Below are positions 30,895-43,700 of a stretch of DNA of 64,000 bases, piece after piece. The stretch spans positions 62,001 to 126,000 of the forward strand of contig JAHDYR010000009.1 in the NCBI GenBank assembly GCA_019828565.1, read 5' to 3'. Under the pieces are notes generated by a model, which saw nothing but the letters and a program-made list of their open reading frames with translations, was not told the DNA's origin and did not search any database. The stretch's first letter is position 1. Each line of letters starts with the position of its first letter. This DNA is from Carpediemonas membranifera (taxonomy: Eukaryota > Fornicata). The position numbers and the translations under genes were made by a program.

Positions 30895-32231
30895 TCCTGC
30901 CCCTCCTCAAGATCCTTGAGGATTAGCTTGCCCTTGGGGTGGTTGGCCAGACTGGCCATCGGCTCCTCGGTGGCCTCCGAGGCCGGGAAGCCATCCCATT
31001 CGATCAGAAATGTGTGAGCGTCTCTGTCGCAAGACAGGATGCGGGATGGGAGGAACTCCTCCCGATCACCGACGGCAAACATTCGCATCTGCTCAAGCGT
31101 GGCATCGGCGTCAAAGAGAAAAAGCTTGTCCTGGTGGACAGTGCGCTCCGACAAATCGACAAGATGCTGAATGGTGACAGCCTTGTTTTCCCCTATGCTG
31201 ACCACCTTAAAGGGGCCAATGGCACCGTGGAGCTTGGTCTCTCTCTCGTTGGCTAGGAGGACGAAGTCGCCCGCTTTGAACTGCGCTGTGACAGCGGATC
31301 TTGACCTGATGATGCGCTCCTGCTTCGCCACCGCCTTCGCGCGCAGCCCGTCAAGGTACGACTGAAGGTCGGACATGTAGTCGTCCAGAGAAGCCAGTGG
31401 CTCGGTCTCGGCCCTGTCAGCCGGCTCGTGTACAAACGTGAGGCCGGCGGGGTAGCCGAAGAGGAGTTGGTGCGGGGTGAACCCCGTTGCGGAGTGACGA
31501 GAGTGATTGATGACATGTTGCACGTACGGCACCAGCGGGGACCAGTTGCTGTGTGTGTTAAACTTCGCGCAAAGGAGGCGGAGATGCCGTTTGATCTCGT
31601 AATTCACGCGCTCTACGATCCCGTTCGAAGCCGGGTGGTACGGCAGAGTGCGGTGGTGTGTAACGTTGAGGCGTCTGAGGAGGGCATTGAGGACCCTGTT
31701 CACAAACTCCGGGCCATTGTCAGTCCGAATTGTGGTTGGTAGGCCATGTCTGCCCATGATGGCGGTCCAAATTGCCCCTGCGACGGAGTCCGCGGTGTGG
31801 TTGGGCATGGGTACAAGCTCCACATAACGCGTGAATGCGTCAATGATGACCAGGATAAACCTGTTGCCCCATGCGTCTGTATGAAGGGGGCCGACTGTGT
31901 CGACCGAGACGGTGTCAAACGGTGTGTGTACCATGGTGGACGCGAGAGCCGACTCTCTGAAACGGGCGAGTCGCGCCTTCTGGCACAGGGCACACTTGCT
32001 CACGTAAGAACGACAGTCGTCGATGACGGCTGGCCAGGTGAAACCCATCGCGCGTAGGTTAGCGGCTGTGTTGACGGCGCCGGCGTGGTAGCGGTGGGCC
32101 TCGGCGATGAGCTTCGCCTTCAAGTCGGTAGCTCCCTCGGGGATAACGGCGACCCCATCGTGAACGTGGAGACCGTCGGCGTCAGTGGGCAGGCGCGAAA
32201 CCGAGGGGTCGGCGGCCTGAGCTGCTCGCAC
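30864..32231 (-). CDS. B: integrase and C-terminal domain of a Ty3/gypsy pol (5' truncated)
   Basis: 455 codons, open at its 5' end where it meets the inverted C structure, so no true start exists. The N-terminal integrase zinc domain is HRYHAG...CALCQK; the catalytic core has D in SVDTVGP, D in IRTDNGPEF and E in GIVERVNYE. A GPFKVV-type SH3-like region follows, and a C-terminal chromodomain-like segment (FLPSRILSCDRDAHTFLIEW). Protease, RT and RNase H are missing. Its integrase shows only moderate similarity to that of D (shared VDT-GP, GN-FI, F-R--ELV-P), so it comes from a different element. Confidence 0.85.
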   Translation of the reverse strand: MRAAQAADPSVSRLPTDADGLHVHDGVAVIPEGATDLKAKLIAEAHRYHAGAVNTAANLRAMGFTWPAVIDDCRSYVSKCALCQKARLARFRESALASTMVHTPFDTVSVDTVGPLHTDAWGNRFILVIIDAFTRYVELVPMPNHTADSVAGAIWTAIMGRHGLPTTIRTDNGPEFVNRVLNALLRRLNVTHHRTLPYHPASNGIVERVNYEIKRHLRLLCAKFNTHSNWSPLVPYVQHVINHSRHSATGFTPHQLLFGYPAGLTFVHEPADRAETEPLASLDDYMSDLQSYLDGLRAKAVAKQERIIRSRSAVTAQFKAGDFVLLANERETKLHGAIGPFKVVSIGENKAVTIQHLVDLSERTVHQDKLFLFDADATLEQMRMFAVGDREEFLPSRILSCDRDAHTFLIEWDGFPASEATEEPMASLANHPKGKLILKDLEEGQDVAFPVSLLQ

Positions 32232-32253
32232 CTCTGCAGTGGGTCTTACCCAA

Positions 32254-32358
32254 TGTTACATAGGATTACCATTTCATAGATTTATATAGTATTGACCATA
32301 TTCACCACATCATGGGTTTTCTTATATTAAACAATCTTTCCCTAGCCATAAGGCTACA
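32254..32358 (+). repeat. Element C 5' LTR, left copy (105 bp)
   Basis: It begins TGTTACATAGG and ends AAGGCTACA. The end is set by the palindrome ATTAGTACTAAT (32358-32369) that begins on the last LTR base, the same arrangement seen in every other element here. No 3' LTR of C exists in the window, so the boundaries are inferred. Confidence 0.7.
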
Positions 32359-32378
32359 TTAGTACTAATCCCACCAAC

Positions 32379-35300
32379 ATGGTATACGGGAAGGCCAAAG
32401 CGCCGATACTAAAGGGCACGTCCGTGGCTGAATTAGTCACGTTCGTGGAAGCGCTCCAAGATTATCGAGCACTCGGCGGAAAACAGCGCTCAGACCGCCT
32501 AATAGACAGCTGCGTCCGTGACTACGTTGACGGAGTACTCGGCACGGACGACAACGATCCTCCCGTGGCGCTCATCAAGACCAAGACTACACGCCGGCGC
32601 GAACAAGACATCGCTTGTGTCAAGCGTCTCGGCAAGGCCTTTAGACCACGCCACGAGGTAGCAAGGCTTGAATACTTCCGCTTGAACGCCACATCCTTCA
32701 CGCCTAGCGAGGTGGTACGCATCAACAAGCGCTTTCAGACATTGCTGGCTATTCTGCAACCCGAGTCATCACAGGAGACACTGTGTAAGACGTACGCCCG
32801 CTGCTTCAAGCAGGGAACAGGCAGAACTATGTACCGCATTCAAGAGTTGATCGAAGATTCCACTCTGAGTGATGCCATGCCTCAGGTACTCGCCATTAGC
32901 ACCGAGCTGCGGGACGGCGAAGAGCTGAGAGAAGCGTACCTAGGAGACGGACAGAAGCACCCCAAGAGCATTCACCCGACAGGCGGCCATCCTAGCGGTA
33001 ACAGAAAGAGAGCAGGCCGCAACGGCCATCCTTATCGCCAGCCGCTGCCGTCTGAGGAGGGAAGCAACAAGACGCTGAACCGGGATAAGACAGAGCGTAA
33101 GCCCCATCCCGGTAGCACTGACAAGAAGCGCGACTACACCTGCTGGAACTGCGGCGGCAAGCACGCATGGCACAAGTGCCCCAAGCCGAAGCACACGTGC
33201 TCGATCTGCAAGAAGACTGGTCACCTGGAGAGATATTGTCGGGATAAATCTCCGCAATATTCTCTCTCTATCAGTGCAGATCAGTCCAAGTCCAAGATCA
33301 ACCTACCACTCGTTCCGGTTTCAGTAGGCAAGCAGAAGCTGACAGCGTTATTAGACTCGGGAGCTAACGTGTCAAGCATCCACCCTCGCCACGCAGCCAA
33401 GCTCGAGGTCATCTCCACCACGCAGGAGCGTGTCGCAACAGCAGGCGGCGAGAAACAGTCACAGGGTCGAGTCAACGCTACGATTAAGCTGCAACCATCA
33501 TCGTTCACCCCGCGCACTTGTACATTTAACGCCGAGCTACTTCTACTCGACACCGACTTCGACCTGATCCTAGGATACCCCCATATGGTTGAGTTGGGTA
33601 TTCTCCCTCAGGCTGAGTGGAACAAGGAGGGTAGCGACGAGCTGGACATTCCGTCGCCCGCCAAGTTCGACGCTGCCGTCTACCAGTTGAACCCCACTAC
33701 GAGCGATACACAGGCCAAGATTCTCAAGGAGTTCAGCGCAGTGTTCGAAGATCGCAACGAGCCAAGCAAGCTCGAACCGTACGACTTGATCCTGAAGAGT
33801 GACAGGGTCGTGAACGCGCGACCATACTACATCCCCCCGGCGAAGGTAGCCGTCGTCAAGGAGCACATTGACGCTCTCCTGGCGAAGAGATTTATCCGTG
33901 CCTGTCAATCGCCTTACGCTTCGCCCGCGATGACAGTACCCAAGAAAGGGGGTAAGTCCCGATTCGTAGTTGACTTCAGACAAATTAACGACATCACCGA
34001 ACCTTTCAACTACCCCATACCTCGTATTGACGAGGTTATCTCCCCAGCTAGCGGGGAAGAAGGTCTTCGCAACCCTCGACCTCTCCGCCGGTTACCACCA
34101 AGTCGAGCTGACCGAGCGCTGCCGCCAGTACACCGCATTTACTACGGCTCTGGGGCAGTACGAGTACTGTCGGATGCCCTTTGGGCTACGCAATGCTGGA
34201 GCCCATTTCCAGCGGGCTATGGAGTCCGCCTTCCGGGGGCTGGTCGGCACAGCCTGTTATATATACATTGACGACATCATCATCTTCGGGGCAAGCGAAG
34301 AGGAATATCTCCAGAATCTCCGCAAGGTCCTCCTTCGCGCACGCGAGACAAAGTTACAGCTCAATAGGGAGAAGTGCCAGTTTGGCCGTGCCGAGGTCGA
34401 GTTCCTAGGTTGGGTAATCTCCGAGGGGCAGAAACACATCGCCCCCCGACCGGGTAGCCGACATTGCAGAGCTCCAGTTGCCCAAGAGCGTCCGTGGGAT
34501 GCAGGGCTTAGTAGGCTTTCTGAACTATTTCAGAGATCACGTGGACCGTTTCGCCGAGATCGCCCTCCCCTTGACTGAGGCAATGGCCGGGCGCAGGCCT
34601 ATCGGCCAGCCTGAACAGGACGCAGCGCTGAAGAAGATCAAGGATGCTCTCACATCGGCGGACGCACTCGCCATCTTCGACGCGACTAAGGAGCACACTA
34701 TTATGACCGATGCCTCAGGGCTCGGCTACGGTGCAGTACTCCTCCAAGAGGGTAGGCCAGTATGCTATATGAGTAAGGCCTTTAATGAGGTGCAGTCGAG
34801 ATGGTCCACCAGTGAGAAGGAGACGTACGCCATTATAGCTGCCGTGCAACGCTGGCGCAAGTTCCTCAGTTGGGGCCATTTCACAATCCTGACCGACCAC
34901 AGGAACCTCCTGTTCATGTTCCGGAGCGTTAACGCCAAGGTCAAGCGATGGGCTGACACCCTGTCCGACTTAGACTTCGGTATTGAGCATGTTGCAGGTT
35001 TAGACAACGCCGGAGCCGACGGACTATCGAGAGTTTTCACCGTACGCTCCCAGGCGACCACTGATCAGATTAAGAAGGCACACGAGATGGCAGGCGCTCA
35101 TTTCTCGAGAAGACAGACAATCGACAGACTGAGAGCCGACGGGTTGAGCGTATCCCGCTCAGCTGTGGACGAGTTCATCTCTCATTGCCCCACGTGCCAA
35201 GTGCTAGAACGACCACCCGAGCAGACTGTGGCCGGGTTACATACGGCTGTAGAGACCCCGTTCAAACGCGTAGCGATCGACACTATGGGGCCATTCCCAA

Positions 35301-35550
35301 CGCGGGACGGTATGACGCACATTACGGTCATGGTCGACATGTGCTCACGGTGGACCGAGCTGGTTGCCGTCTCCGGGACCACAGCCGAAGCAGCAGCTGA
35401 CGCATTCGTCAACAACTGGGTACTGCGCTTCGGGTGCCCAGAGGTGTTACAGTCCGATGGAGGGCCAGAGTTTAACAACAAGCTATTCCAACGGTTGTCC
35501 AAGGAGTTGGGCTTTGATACGCACATCACTACGGCCCACCATCCACAGTC
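32379..35550 (+). pseudogene. Element C gag-pol, left copy (truncated, two frameshifts)
   Basis: Starts ATG 32379. A fused gag-pol frame runs 630 codons: gag, two zinc knuckles (CWNCGGKHAWHKC and CSICKKTGHLERYC), protease (LLDSGANVSSIHP) and the start of RT. One extra C near 34050 and another near 34446 break the frame relative to the right copy, so RT palm (YIDD), RNase H (MTDASGLG) and integrase continue in other frames. The copy is cut in mid-integrase at 35550 and fused to the antisense accessory gene. The frameshifts lie in C runs and could be sequencing errors. Confidence 0.9.
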
Positions 35551-36624
35551 CAGACCTTACAACCGCTACGGGCTCAACAGTCAACGATCAGGAGCGCCAG
35601 CCCGATTCCAGCGTGGTTCCGGCAACCGTCGTCGGCGATTCGCGTCCGTCTCGCCGTGCTAGAGGCAAGCGCCGTATCGGCGTCCGTGATCGAGTTCTCC
35701 CGCCGGCAGTCACGGGCGCGGACGTGGTGTTCGAGCCTCCCCGCATTGATCGCGCCACACGGCTGCGGGGTGAGCTCGATCACGTCATCTCGACGGTCAC
35801 GGCGACGTTATCGACATTCTCATCGCATCTAGAGCTGTCAGTGCAGCCGTTCCTCGATGTGTTGATGAGCGGTGCGCTTAACCAGGCATCGCTGACCTCC
35901 GTTCAGCGCCTCGACGGTGGCGTCATCGCTCTGTCTGGGGCAGTCGATGACTACTATCTGCTTGTCGGCTTCCGCAAGTACTTCGATCTTGGCTCCGGTG
36001 TCAGCGACCGGGAGATCATGAACCAGGTATTCAACGGTCGCCGTGCCGGCGATATCCGCCGGGAGGTCCTGGATGAGGCGGCACGCCTTCTTGCCGTTGG
36101 GGTCGACACGGCACGTAGCCACGTCCGCCGGCTCTATCTTCTTACGCATCATGTTCCGTATTATGCAGTGCTACAGCACGCGATCTGGAGCCGGGTGCTG
36201 CAGGGCCGGCAGTGCCTGTATCGATTTGCCCATGACTGCTACGCCCTTGCCTGCGCCGAGGAGCTGCCGACCCTCAGCCTCCCCCCGGTAGGTACCCCGG
36301 TTTCTTCGTCTTACACAGGATATGACCCGCTTTCAGGTCTACGAGCGCGACCGGTATTATCGCGTGCTGGCTGTGCGTGGTCACTGGTGGCTGTTCGTTG
36401 AGCAGGCCTACCGTGGTCGCGCTGGCTCCTTCTTGCTCCTTGTCGCCTACGACGGGTTCCCTGAAGCAAGTCTGACGCCGGTTAACGCAGACCTTGTCCG
36501 CGTGGCTGTGGTCAACCAGTACCTCAGGGCTCATTCCGAGCTCTGGGACGTTCTGCCTGAGTCCCTGCAGGTAGAGTTGGAAGAAGTGGTGACCAGTGAC
36601 GAGGAGTCTGCCGGTGACGAGTAA
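35551..36624 (+). pseudogene. Element C accessory gene, convergent to gag-pol (N-terminus lost, one frameshift)
   Basis: Read on the + strand, opposite to the right C copy, whose pol stops at 36687. From the junction at 35551 the frame runs to a stop at 36401, then continues in another frame to 36624 after a probable slip in the C/G runs near 36285. The protein is homologous to the antisense gene of element E (59351-60679): SFLLLVAYDGFPEASLT here, SFILLVQFSGYPLPSLT there, plus a shared helical region before it. No known domain, membrane span or enzyme motif is seen. Its start was lost at the inversion junction. Confidence 0.75.
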
Positions 36625-36686
36625 ATGTTCTGATGATCTTGGTTAGCGCCTTGATAGTCCGTTATTTACACGGCTATGTACAAGGG

Positions 36687-39600
36687 CTATCCGTCTGTAT
36701 TGTTCGCCAGGAAGATGTCGAGAGCTGCGCAGTCCTTAACGTTCTTATATGGTTCCCACGTGGCTTCTTCGTCCTCAAATCCGGCCCAGTGCACGAGGTA
36801 CTTCTTCTGCGACATGGTACCTGACCCGCGTGCTGCTGAAATGCGGTCGACCAACCACTCGTCCCTGCTAGTTGCAGCGAGTTGCTGGATCTGGTCGTCA
36901 GTTAGTGTACCGGGGTTGAACCTTCGCACTCGTGCGGCATCGACCTTGATGGTCTTACCATTCGTGGGTGACTCTGCCATGTCTTGGACTTCATATGCCA
37001 CGGTGACGCCTGATTGCTTGATGCTCTTAACGCGCCTCATCGGGCCTCTCCACCCTGGTGATAGTTTGTCAGGTGGGCGAGAGGGGTACTTGACCAAGAC
37101 GTAACGACTCAGGATCTCCGTACGCGACGAGACGGCCTTCGACCACGCGTCCTCCTTCATCGCTTGGATGCGAGCCTTCGCCAGCTGAATTGCCGCGTCG
37201 GCGGCTGCCCGGTGTGACTGCTTGGCGCTCGCTGACGCTTGCTTGGTAACGTATATTGAGCTAGGCACGGTGAGGTTATATCCCAGGACGATCTCAGCCG
37301 GTGATAGGCGGGTTGGGACTCGCGGCGTGGCGTTGATGATAAAGCTCGCGACAGGCAGGTGATGTATCCAGTTAGAGTCTCTTATGTGGAACTTGCGTGC
37401 CTTCAAGATGCGTAACACCTCCTTGTTGGCTCGCTCCACCATCCCGTTTGACTGTGGATGGTGGGCCGTAGTGATGTGCGTATCAAAGCCCAACTCCTTG
37501 GACAACCGTTGGAATAGCTTGTTGTTAAACTCTGGCCCTCCATCGGACTGTAACACCTCTGGGCACCCGAAGCGCAGTACCCAGTTGTTGACGAATGCGT
37601 CAGCTGCTGCTTCGGCTGTGGTCCCGGAGACGGCAACCAGCTCGGTCCACCGTGAGCACATGTCGACCATGACCGTAATGTGCGTCATACCGTCCCGCGT
37701 TGGGAATGGCCCCATAGTGTCGATCGCTACGCGTTTGAACGGGGTCTCTACAGCCGTATGTAACCCGGCCACAGTCTGCTCGGGTGGTCGTTCTAGCACT
37801 TGGCACGTGGGGCAATGAGAGATGAACTCGTCCACAGCTGAGCGGGATACGCTCAACCCGTCGGCTCTCAGTCTGTCGATTGTCTGTCTTCTCGAGAAAT
37901 GAGCGCCTGCCATCTCGTGTGCCTTCTTAATCTGATCAGTGGTCGCCTGGGAGCGTACGGTGAAAACTCTCGATAGTCCGTCGGCTCCGGCGTTGTCTAA
38001 ACCTGCAACGTGCTCAATACCGAAGTCTAAGTCGGACAGGGTGTCAGCCCATCGCTTGACCTTGGCGTTAACGCTCCGGAACATGAACAGGAGGTTCCTG
38101 TGGTCGGTCAGGATTGTGAAATGGCCCCAACTGAGGAACTTGCGCCAGCGTTGCACGGCAGCTATAATGGCGTACGCCTCCTTCTCACTGGTGGACCATC
38201 TCGACTGCACCTCATTAAAGGCCTTACTCATATAGCATACTGGCCTACCCTCTTGGAGGAGTACTGCACCGTAGCCGAGCCCTGAGGCATCGGTCATAAT
38301 AGTGTGCTCCTTAGTCGCGTCGAAGATGGCGAGTGCGTCCGCCGATGTGAGAGCATCCTTGATCTTCTTCAGCGCTGCGTCCTGTTCAGGCTGGCCGATA
38401 GGCCTGCGCCCGGCCATTGCCTCAGTCAAGGGGAGGGCGATCTCGGCGAAACGGTCCACGTGATCTCTGAAATAGTTCAGAAAGCCTACTAAGCCCTGCA
38501 TCCCACGGACGCTCTTGGGCAACTGGAGCTCTGCAATGTCGGCTACCCGGTCGGGGGCGATGTGTTTCTGCCCCTCGGAGATTACCCAACCTAGGAACTC
38601 GACCTCGGCACGGCCAAACTGGCACTTCTCCCTATTGAGCTGTAACTTTGTCTCGCGTGCGCGAAGGAGGACCTTGCGGAGATTCTGGAGATATTCCTCT
38701 TCGCTTGCCCCGAAGATGATGATGTCGTCAATGTATATATAACAGGCTGTGCCGACCAGCCCCCGGAAGGCGGACTCCATAGCCCGCTGGAAATGGGCTC
38801 CAGCATTGCGTAGCCCAAAGGGCATCCGACAGTACTCGTACTGCCCCAGAGCCGTAGTAAATGCGGTGTACTGGCGGCAGCGCTCGGTCAGCTCGACTTG
38901 GTGGTAACCGGCGGAGAGGTCGAGGGTTGCGAAGACCTTCTTCCCCGCTAGCTGGGAGATAACCTCGTCAATACGAGGTATGGGGTAGTTGAAAGGTTCG
39001 GTGATGTCGTTAATTTGTCTGAAGTCAACTACGAATCGGGACTTACCCCCTTTCTTGGGTACTGTCATCGCGGGCGAAGCGTAAGGCGATTGACAGGCAC
39101 GGATAAATCTCTTCGCCAGGAGAGCGTCAATGTGCTCCTTGACGACGGCTACCTTCGCCGGGGGGATGTAGTATGGTCGCGCGTTCACGACCCTGTCACT
39201 CTTCAGGATCAAGTCGTACGGTTCGAGCTTGCTTGGCTCGTTGCGATCTTCGAACACTGCGCTGAACTCCTTGAGAATCTTGGCCTGTGTATCGCTCGTA
39301 GTGGGGTTCAACTGGTAGACGGCAGCGTCGAACTTGGCGGGCGACGGAATGTCCAGCTCGTCGCTACCCTCCTTGTTCCACTCAGCCTGAGGGAGAATAC
39401 CCAACTCAACCATATGGGGGTATCCTAGGATCAGGTCGAAGTCGGTGTCGAGTAGAAGTAGCTCGGCGTTAAATGTACAAGTGCGCGGGGTGAACGATGA
39501 TGGTTGCAGCTTAATCGTAGCGTTGACTCGACCCTGTGACTGTTTCTCGCCGCCTGCTGTTGCGACACGCTCCTGCGTGGTGGAGATGACCTCGAGCTTG

Positions 39601-40617
39601 GCTGCGTGGCGAGGGTGGATGCTTGACACGTTAGCTCCCGAGTCTAATAACGCTGTCAGCTTCTGCTTGCCTACTGAAACCGGAACGAGTGGTAGGTTGA
39701 TCTTGGACTTGGACTGATCTGCACTGATAGAGAGAGAATATTGCGGAGATTTATCCCGACAATATCTCTCCAGGTGACCAGTCTTCTTGCAGATCGAGCA
39801 CGTGTGCTTCGGCTTGGGGCACTTGTGCCATGCGTGCTTGCCGCCGCAGTTCCAGCAGGTGTAGTCGCGCTTCTTGTCAGTGCTACCGGGATGGGGCTTA
39901 CGCTCTGTCTTATCCCGGTTCAGCGTCTTGTTGCTTCCCTCCTCAGACGGCAGCGGCTGGCGATAAGGATGGCCGTTGCGGCCTGCTCTCTTCTGTTACC
40001 GCTAGGATGGCCGCCTGTCGGGTGAATGCTCTTGGGGTGCTTCTGTCCGTCTCCTAGGTACGCTTCTCTCAGCTCTTCGCCGTCCCGCAGCTCGGTGCTA
40101 ATGGCGAGTACCTGAGGCATGGCATCACTCAGAGTGGAATCTTCGATCAACTCTTGAATGCGGTACATAGTTCTGCCTGTTCCCTGCTTGAAGCAGCGGC
40201 GTACGTCTTACACAGTGTCTCCTGTGATGACTCGGGTTGCAGAATAGCCAGCAATGTCTGAAAGCGCTTGTTGATGCGTACCACCTCGCTAGGCGTGAAG
40301 GATGTGGCGTTCAAGCGGAAGTATTCAAGCCTTGCTACCTCGTGGCGTGGTCTAAAGGCCTTGCCGAGACGCTTGACACAAGCGATGTCTTGTTCGCGCC
40401 GGCGTGTAGTCTTGGTCTTGATGAGCGCCACGGGAGGATCGTTGTCGTCCGTGCCGAGTACTCCGTCAACGTAGTCACGGACGCAGCTGTCTATTAGGCG
40501 GTCTGAGCGCTGTTTTCCGCCGAGTGCTCGATAATCTTGGAGCGCTTCCACGAACGTGACTAATTCAGCCACGGACGTGCCCTTTAGTATCGGCGCTTTG
40601 GCCTTCCCGTATACCAT
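36687..40617 (-). pseudogene. Element C gag-pol, right copy (pol intact, gag frameshifted)
   Basis: Starts ATG 40617 and ends at the stop at 36687. Two 1-nt losses in gag (near 40199 and 39998) relative to the left copy break the frame; from 39629 onward protease (DSGA), RT (YIYIDDIII), RNase H (MTDASGLGYGA), integrase (zinc end CPTCQ; D in AIDTMGP, D in LQSDGGPEF, E in MVERANKE) and a canonical chromodomain (YLVHWAGF, EATWEPYKNV) form one open frame of about 980 codons. Combining both copies suggests the parent had one uninterrupted gag-pol frame. It is a chromovirus related to element E. Confidence 0.9.
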
Positions 40618-40761
40618 GTTGGTGGGATTAGTACTAATGTAGCCTTATGGCTAGGGAAAGATTGTTTAATATAAGAAAACCCATGATGTGGTGAATATGG
40701 TCAATACTATATAAATCTATGAAATGGTAATCCTATGTAACATTGGGTAAGACCCACTGCA
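37450..40761 (-). repeat. Right arm of the 3.3-kb inverted repeat (element C, - strand)
   Basis: The partner of 32235-35550. The 1,899-bp centre (35551-37449) holds the accessory gene and the rest of pol. The outer 19 bp of each arm lie outside the LTR, so the inverted duplication includes flanking D sequence. Confidence 0.93.
40638..40742 (-). repeat. Element C 5' LTR, right copy (105 bp)
   Basis: Reverse complement of 32254-32358. It is followed on the - strand by the palindrome ATTAGTACTAAT (40638-40627) and, 10 nt later, the gag ATG at 40617. Confidence 0.7.
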
Positions 40762-43700
40762 ACGGTCTGAGGGAATCCGTAGTGGCCGGCGAACTGGATG
40801 AATGCGCGGCAGGCAGACTCGGAGGAAGTTGAAGGGACAGCAACTAGCTCTGTAAAGCGTGAGAAGTTGTCAACCGTGACGATGATAAACTTGTTACCAA
40901 AGTCATCCTCCGGGAAGGGACCCATAGTGTCGATGGAGACGGCCACGAACGGGTCAGAGGAGAACGTAGGACGCAGGGTAGAAGTCGTCTTCTTGGCTGT
41001 CTCGCGGACCTTCTGACAGATGGGGCATGAGGCAATAAAGCCCTTGATGTCATCCAGCATGTTGGTCCATTCGATGCCGCGGAGCTTGAGGCGCTCCATG
41101 GTGGTCACGGCGCCCATATGGCCGGCGACGGGACCATGCACGGACTCAATGTCCACATGATGGTCAGACAGGGAAGTGACAGCCTTGAGACAGCGAGAGA
41201 GGACATCTGCGGCCGCGTTGTCGAGGCCGGGGATGTGATGAATCACGAAGACATACTCTTGGAGACGGAGGCTCCAGCGCACGACCTTCGGGGTCTCACT
41301 GCGCGACATGTAGATCAAGTTCTTATGATCGGTCTGGACCTCGAAGAACTGGCCTCGGATGAACGGATCGAACTTGGTGATGGCGAAGAAGATTCCATAT
41401 GCTTCTTGCTCGATCGTGGCCCAAGCTGACTCAGTCATCGTGAAGCGGCGCGAGACGAAGGCGACAGGTGCCTCCCTTGCCGGAGACGGGATCTTGCTGC
41501 GCGAGGAGAGCGCCACAGCCGAGCGAAGAAGCGTCGGTCTTGATCACCAGGGGCTTCGAGTAGTCTGGGAAAGATAGGAGGGGTGCCTGGACGATAGCGC
41601 GCTTGACGGTGTCCCAAGCAGTCTGTTCGGACTCACCCCACTCGAAAACGGTCTTGGAGCCGCAGAGGTCGTACAGGGGAGCCATGATACGGGCGAAATC
41701 TGCGACATGGTCACGGTAATAGTTCGCGAGACCGCAGAAGCTTCGCAGCTCGGAGGGGTTTGACGGAACGGTCATTGAGCCGAGGGCTTCCTTGCGCCAG
41801 CTGGAGATGCTGATGCCCTGTGAGCAGACCGTGTGGCCGACGAACTCGAGCTCGGTGCGGAGGAAGACGCACTTGCTCAGCTTCAGGCGTAAGTTGTGGG
41901 CGCGGACGAGTTCGAAGACCTGATGCAGAAGGGAGTTGTGGCCCTCGATCGTAGACGCGTGTACGATGACATCATCAAGGTAGCACTCGACCCCGCGGCC
42001 CAAGAGTGGAGCTAAGATCCGCATCATGCCTCGCTGGAAGTAGGAAGGCGCGTTCTTGAGACCGAAGGGGACTCTAACGAACTCGTACAGGCCGTTGTGC
42101 GTGGCAAATGCAGTCCGAGGAACAGCTGTTGCGTCGAGGGGGAACTGGTGGTAGCCACTGCGCAGGTCAAGCGTGGTGAAGTACTTGCTGCCATTCAGGC
42201 GAGACAAGATGGACTTAATGTTCTGCAGGGGGAATCGGAAGTCGCGGCTGACTGAGTTGAGGAGGCGGTAGTCTACGACCATCCTATGTTCACCGTTCGT
42301 CTTTGGCACGACGAAGCAAGGGGCGGAGTAAGCCGACTCCGATAGGCGGATGATGCCAGCCTCAAGGAGGGCCTCGACCTCTCGATCGATGACCTCAGTC
42401 ATGGCCGGGGAGAGCCGGCGAGGGGGAACGTGGGTCGGAGTTTCGTCCGTGACGGCGATCTCCATAGGCTGAACCTTGGCAGGCTCACGAGGGATGGGAC
42501 CGAAGATGTCTTCGAACTCGCGAGCGAGGGCTGCGACGTTTTCATCGAGCTCGATCTGGCCATCTTCGTCAAGGGGTGTAACCTCGCCGAGGTCCTGAGG
42601 CTCAGTCGCGGGAGGATCCAGTAGGTTGAACGTTTGGATCACGTCGAACCCAAGGATGAGGGGCTCACCGGTGTTGAGGACGTGGGCGCTGATAGTACCT
42701 CCGACTGAGTGGGGAGACCTGTTGACCTTGATGTCAAGGAGCGTGCGATGGGCAGACGTGGCGATGCCATTGGCCGTGCTTATCTTGAGCTCATCAGGGA
42801 TCATGACCAGGCCCAGAGACTTGGCCAGCACTGGGCTGATGAAGGATGAGGAGGCGCCTGTGTCGACCAGGGCGTCGACGCGGTCGGTGCTCTGGGGAGC
42901 AGGGGAGCCGACGGGCGCGAAGGCTCGTACGTTGGTGCTGAGGCGCATGACTGGTCCGCTTGTTGCCATCTTCAGAGAGATGGGCGTCGTCCGGCGGCCC
43001 GTAGCGAAGAAGCCGGGCTTGGACTTGTTGGGGCAGTCAGGCCTAAGGTGGCCGGAGAGGCCGCATCCATGGCAGACAGGCTGCGGCTTGGCAGGGGTAC
43101 CGGCAGGCTTATGGTTGTCTGGTTTGTTGGATGGGAAGTGTGGAGCAGGCGCTGCGGTAGCGTGAGGACGAGTGGGGTGGAAGCTCGGAGGCGGACGTGT
43201 GGCCTGAGGGCGCGGGACCTCGGGCTGACCGAACTCGGCGATGGTGCGCTTGGCCTCAGTCAAGGTCTCGACCTCTTGGAAGGCGGCACGCTTGGCGTCG
43301 GCGAGCGTCTCAGGTTCGGAGGCCTTGACCCGGCGGCGCAGTGAATCTGGGGACAGTCCGCGGATGAAAGTGCGGCGTAGTGTCTTCTCGTCGGGGAGGT
43401 AAGTGGAACAGAGGTCCTCGACGCGGTCGAACCTGTCGAGGTAGGCGAGCAGAGCGCTGTTGCTGGCCGTCGTGGAGGACATGGCGGTTGCTTCCAGCTT
43501 AGACAGAACGGCCTGAGTGCTCTTGGGAGCGAAGAAAGCGGAGTAGATCGCCGACAGGACGTTTTCATCTGGAAGGTCGTCAAAGTTGTCAATGCGAAGG
43601 CGGATCAGGCGTAAAACACGGCTGGAAATGAGCATACGGACAGATAGTGCTCTGTCGTCGGGAACTTGGGCGGAATAGGCCTCGAACTTGTCGTTGAAGC

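Larger units (their letters stand above)
32235..35550 (+). repeat. Left arm of a 3.3-kb near-perfect inverted repeat (element C, + strand)
   Basis: Base for base this arm matches the reverse complement of 37450-40761. The 4-bp length difference is explained by four homopolymer steps (near 32796, 33005, 34050 and 34446), and I noticed one substitution (near 34824). It comprises 19 bp of flank, the C LTR, gag and pol up to mid-integrase. Confidence 0.93.
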
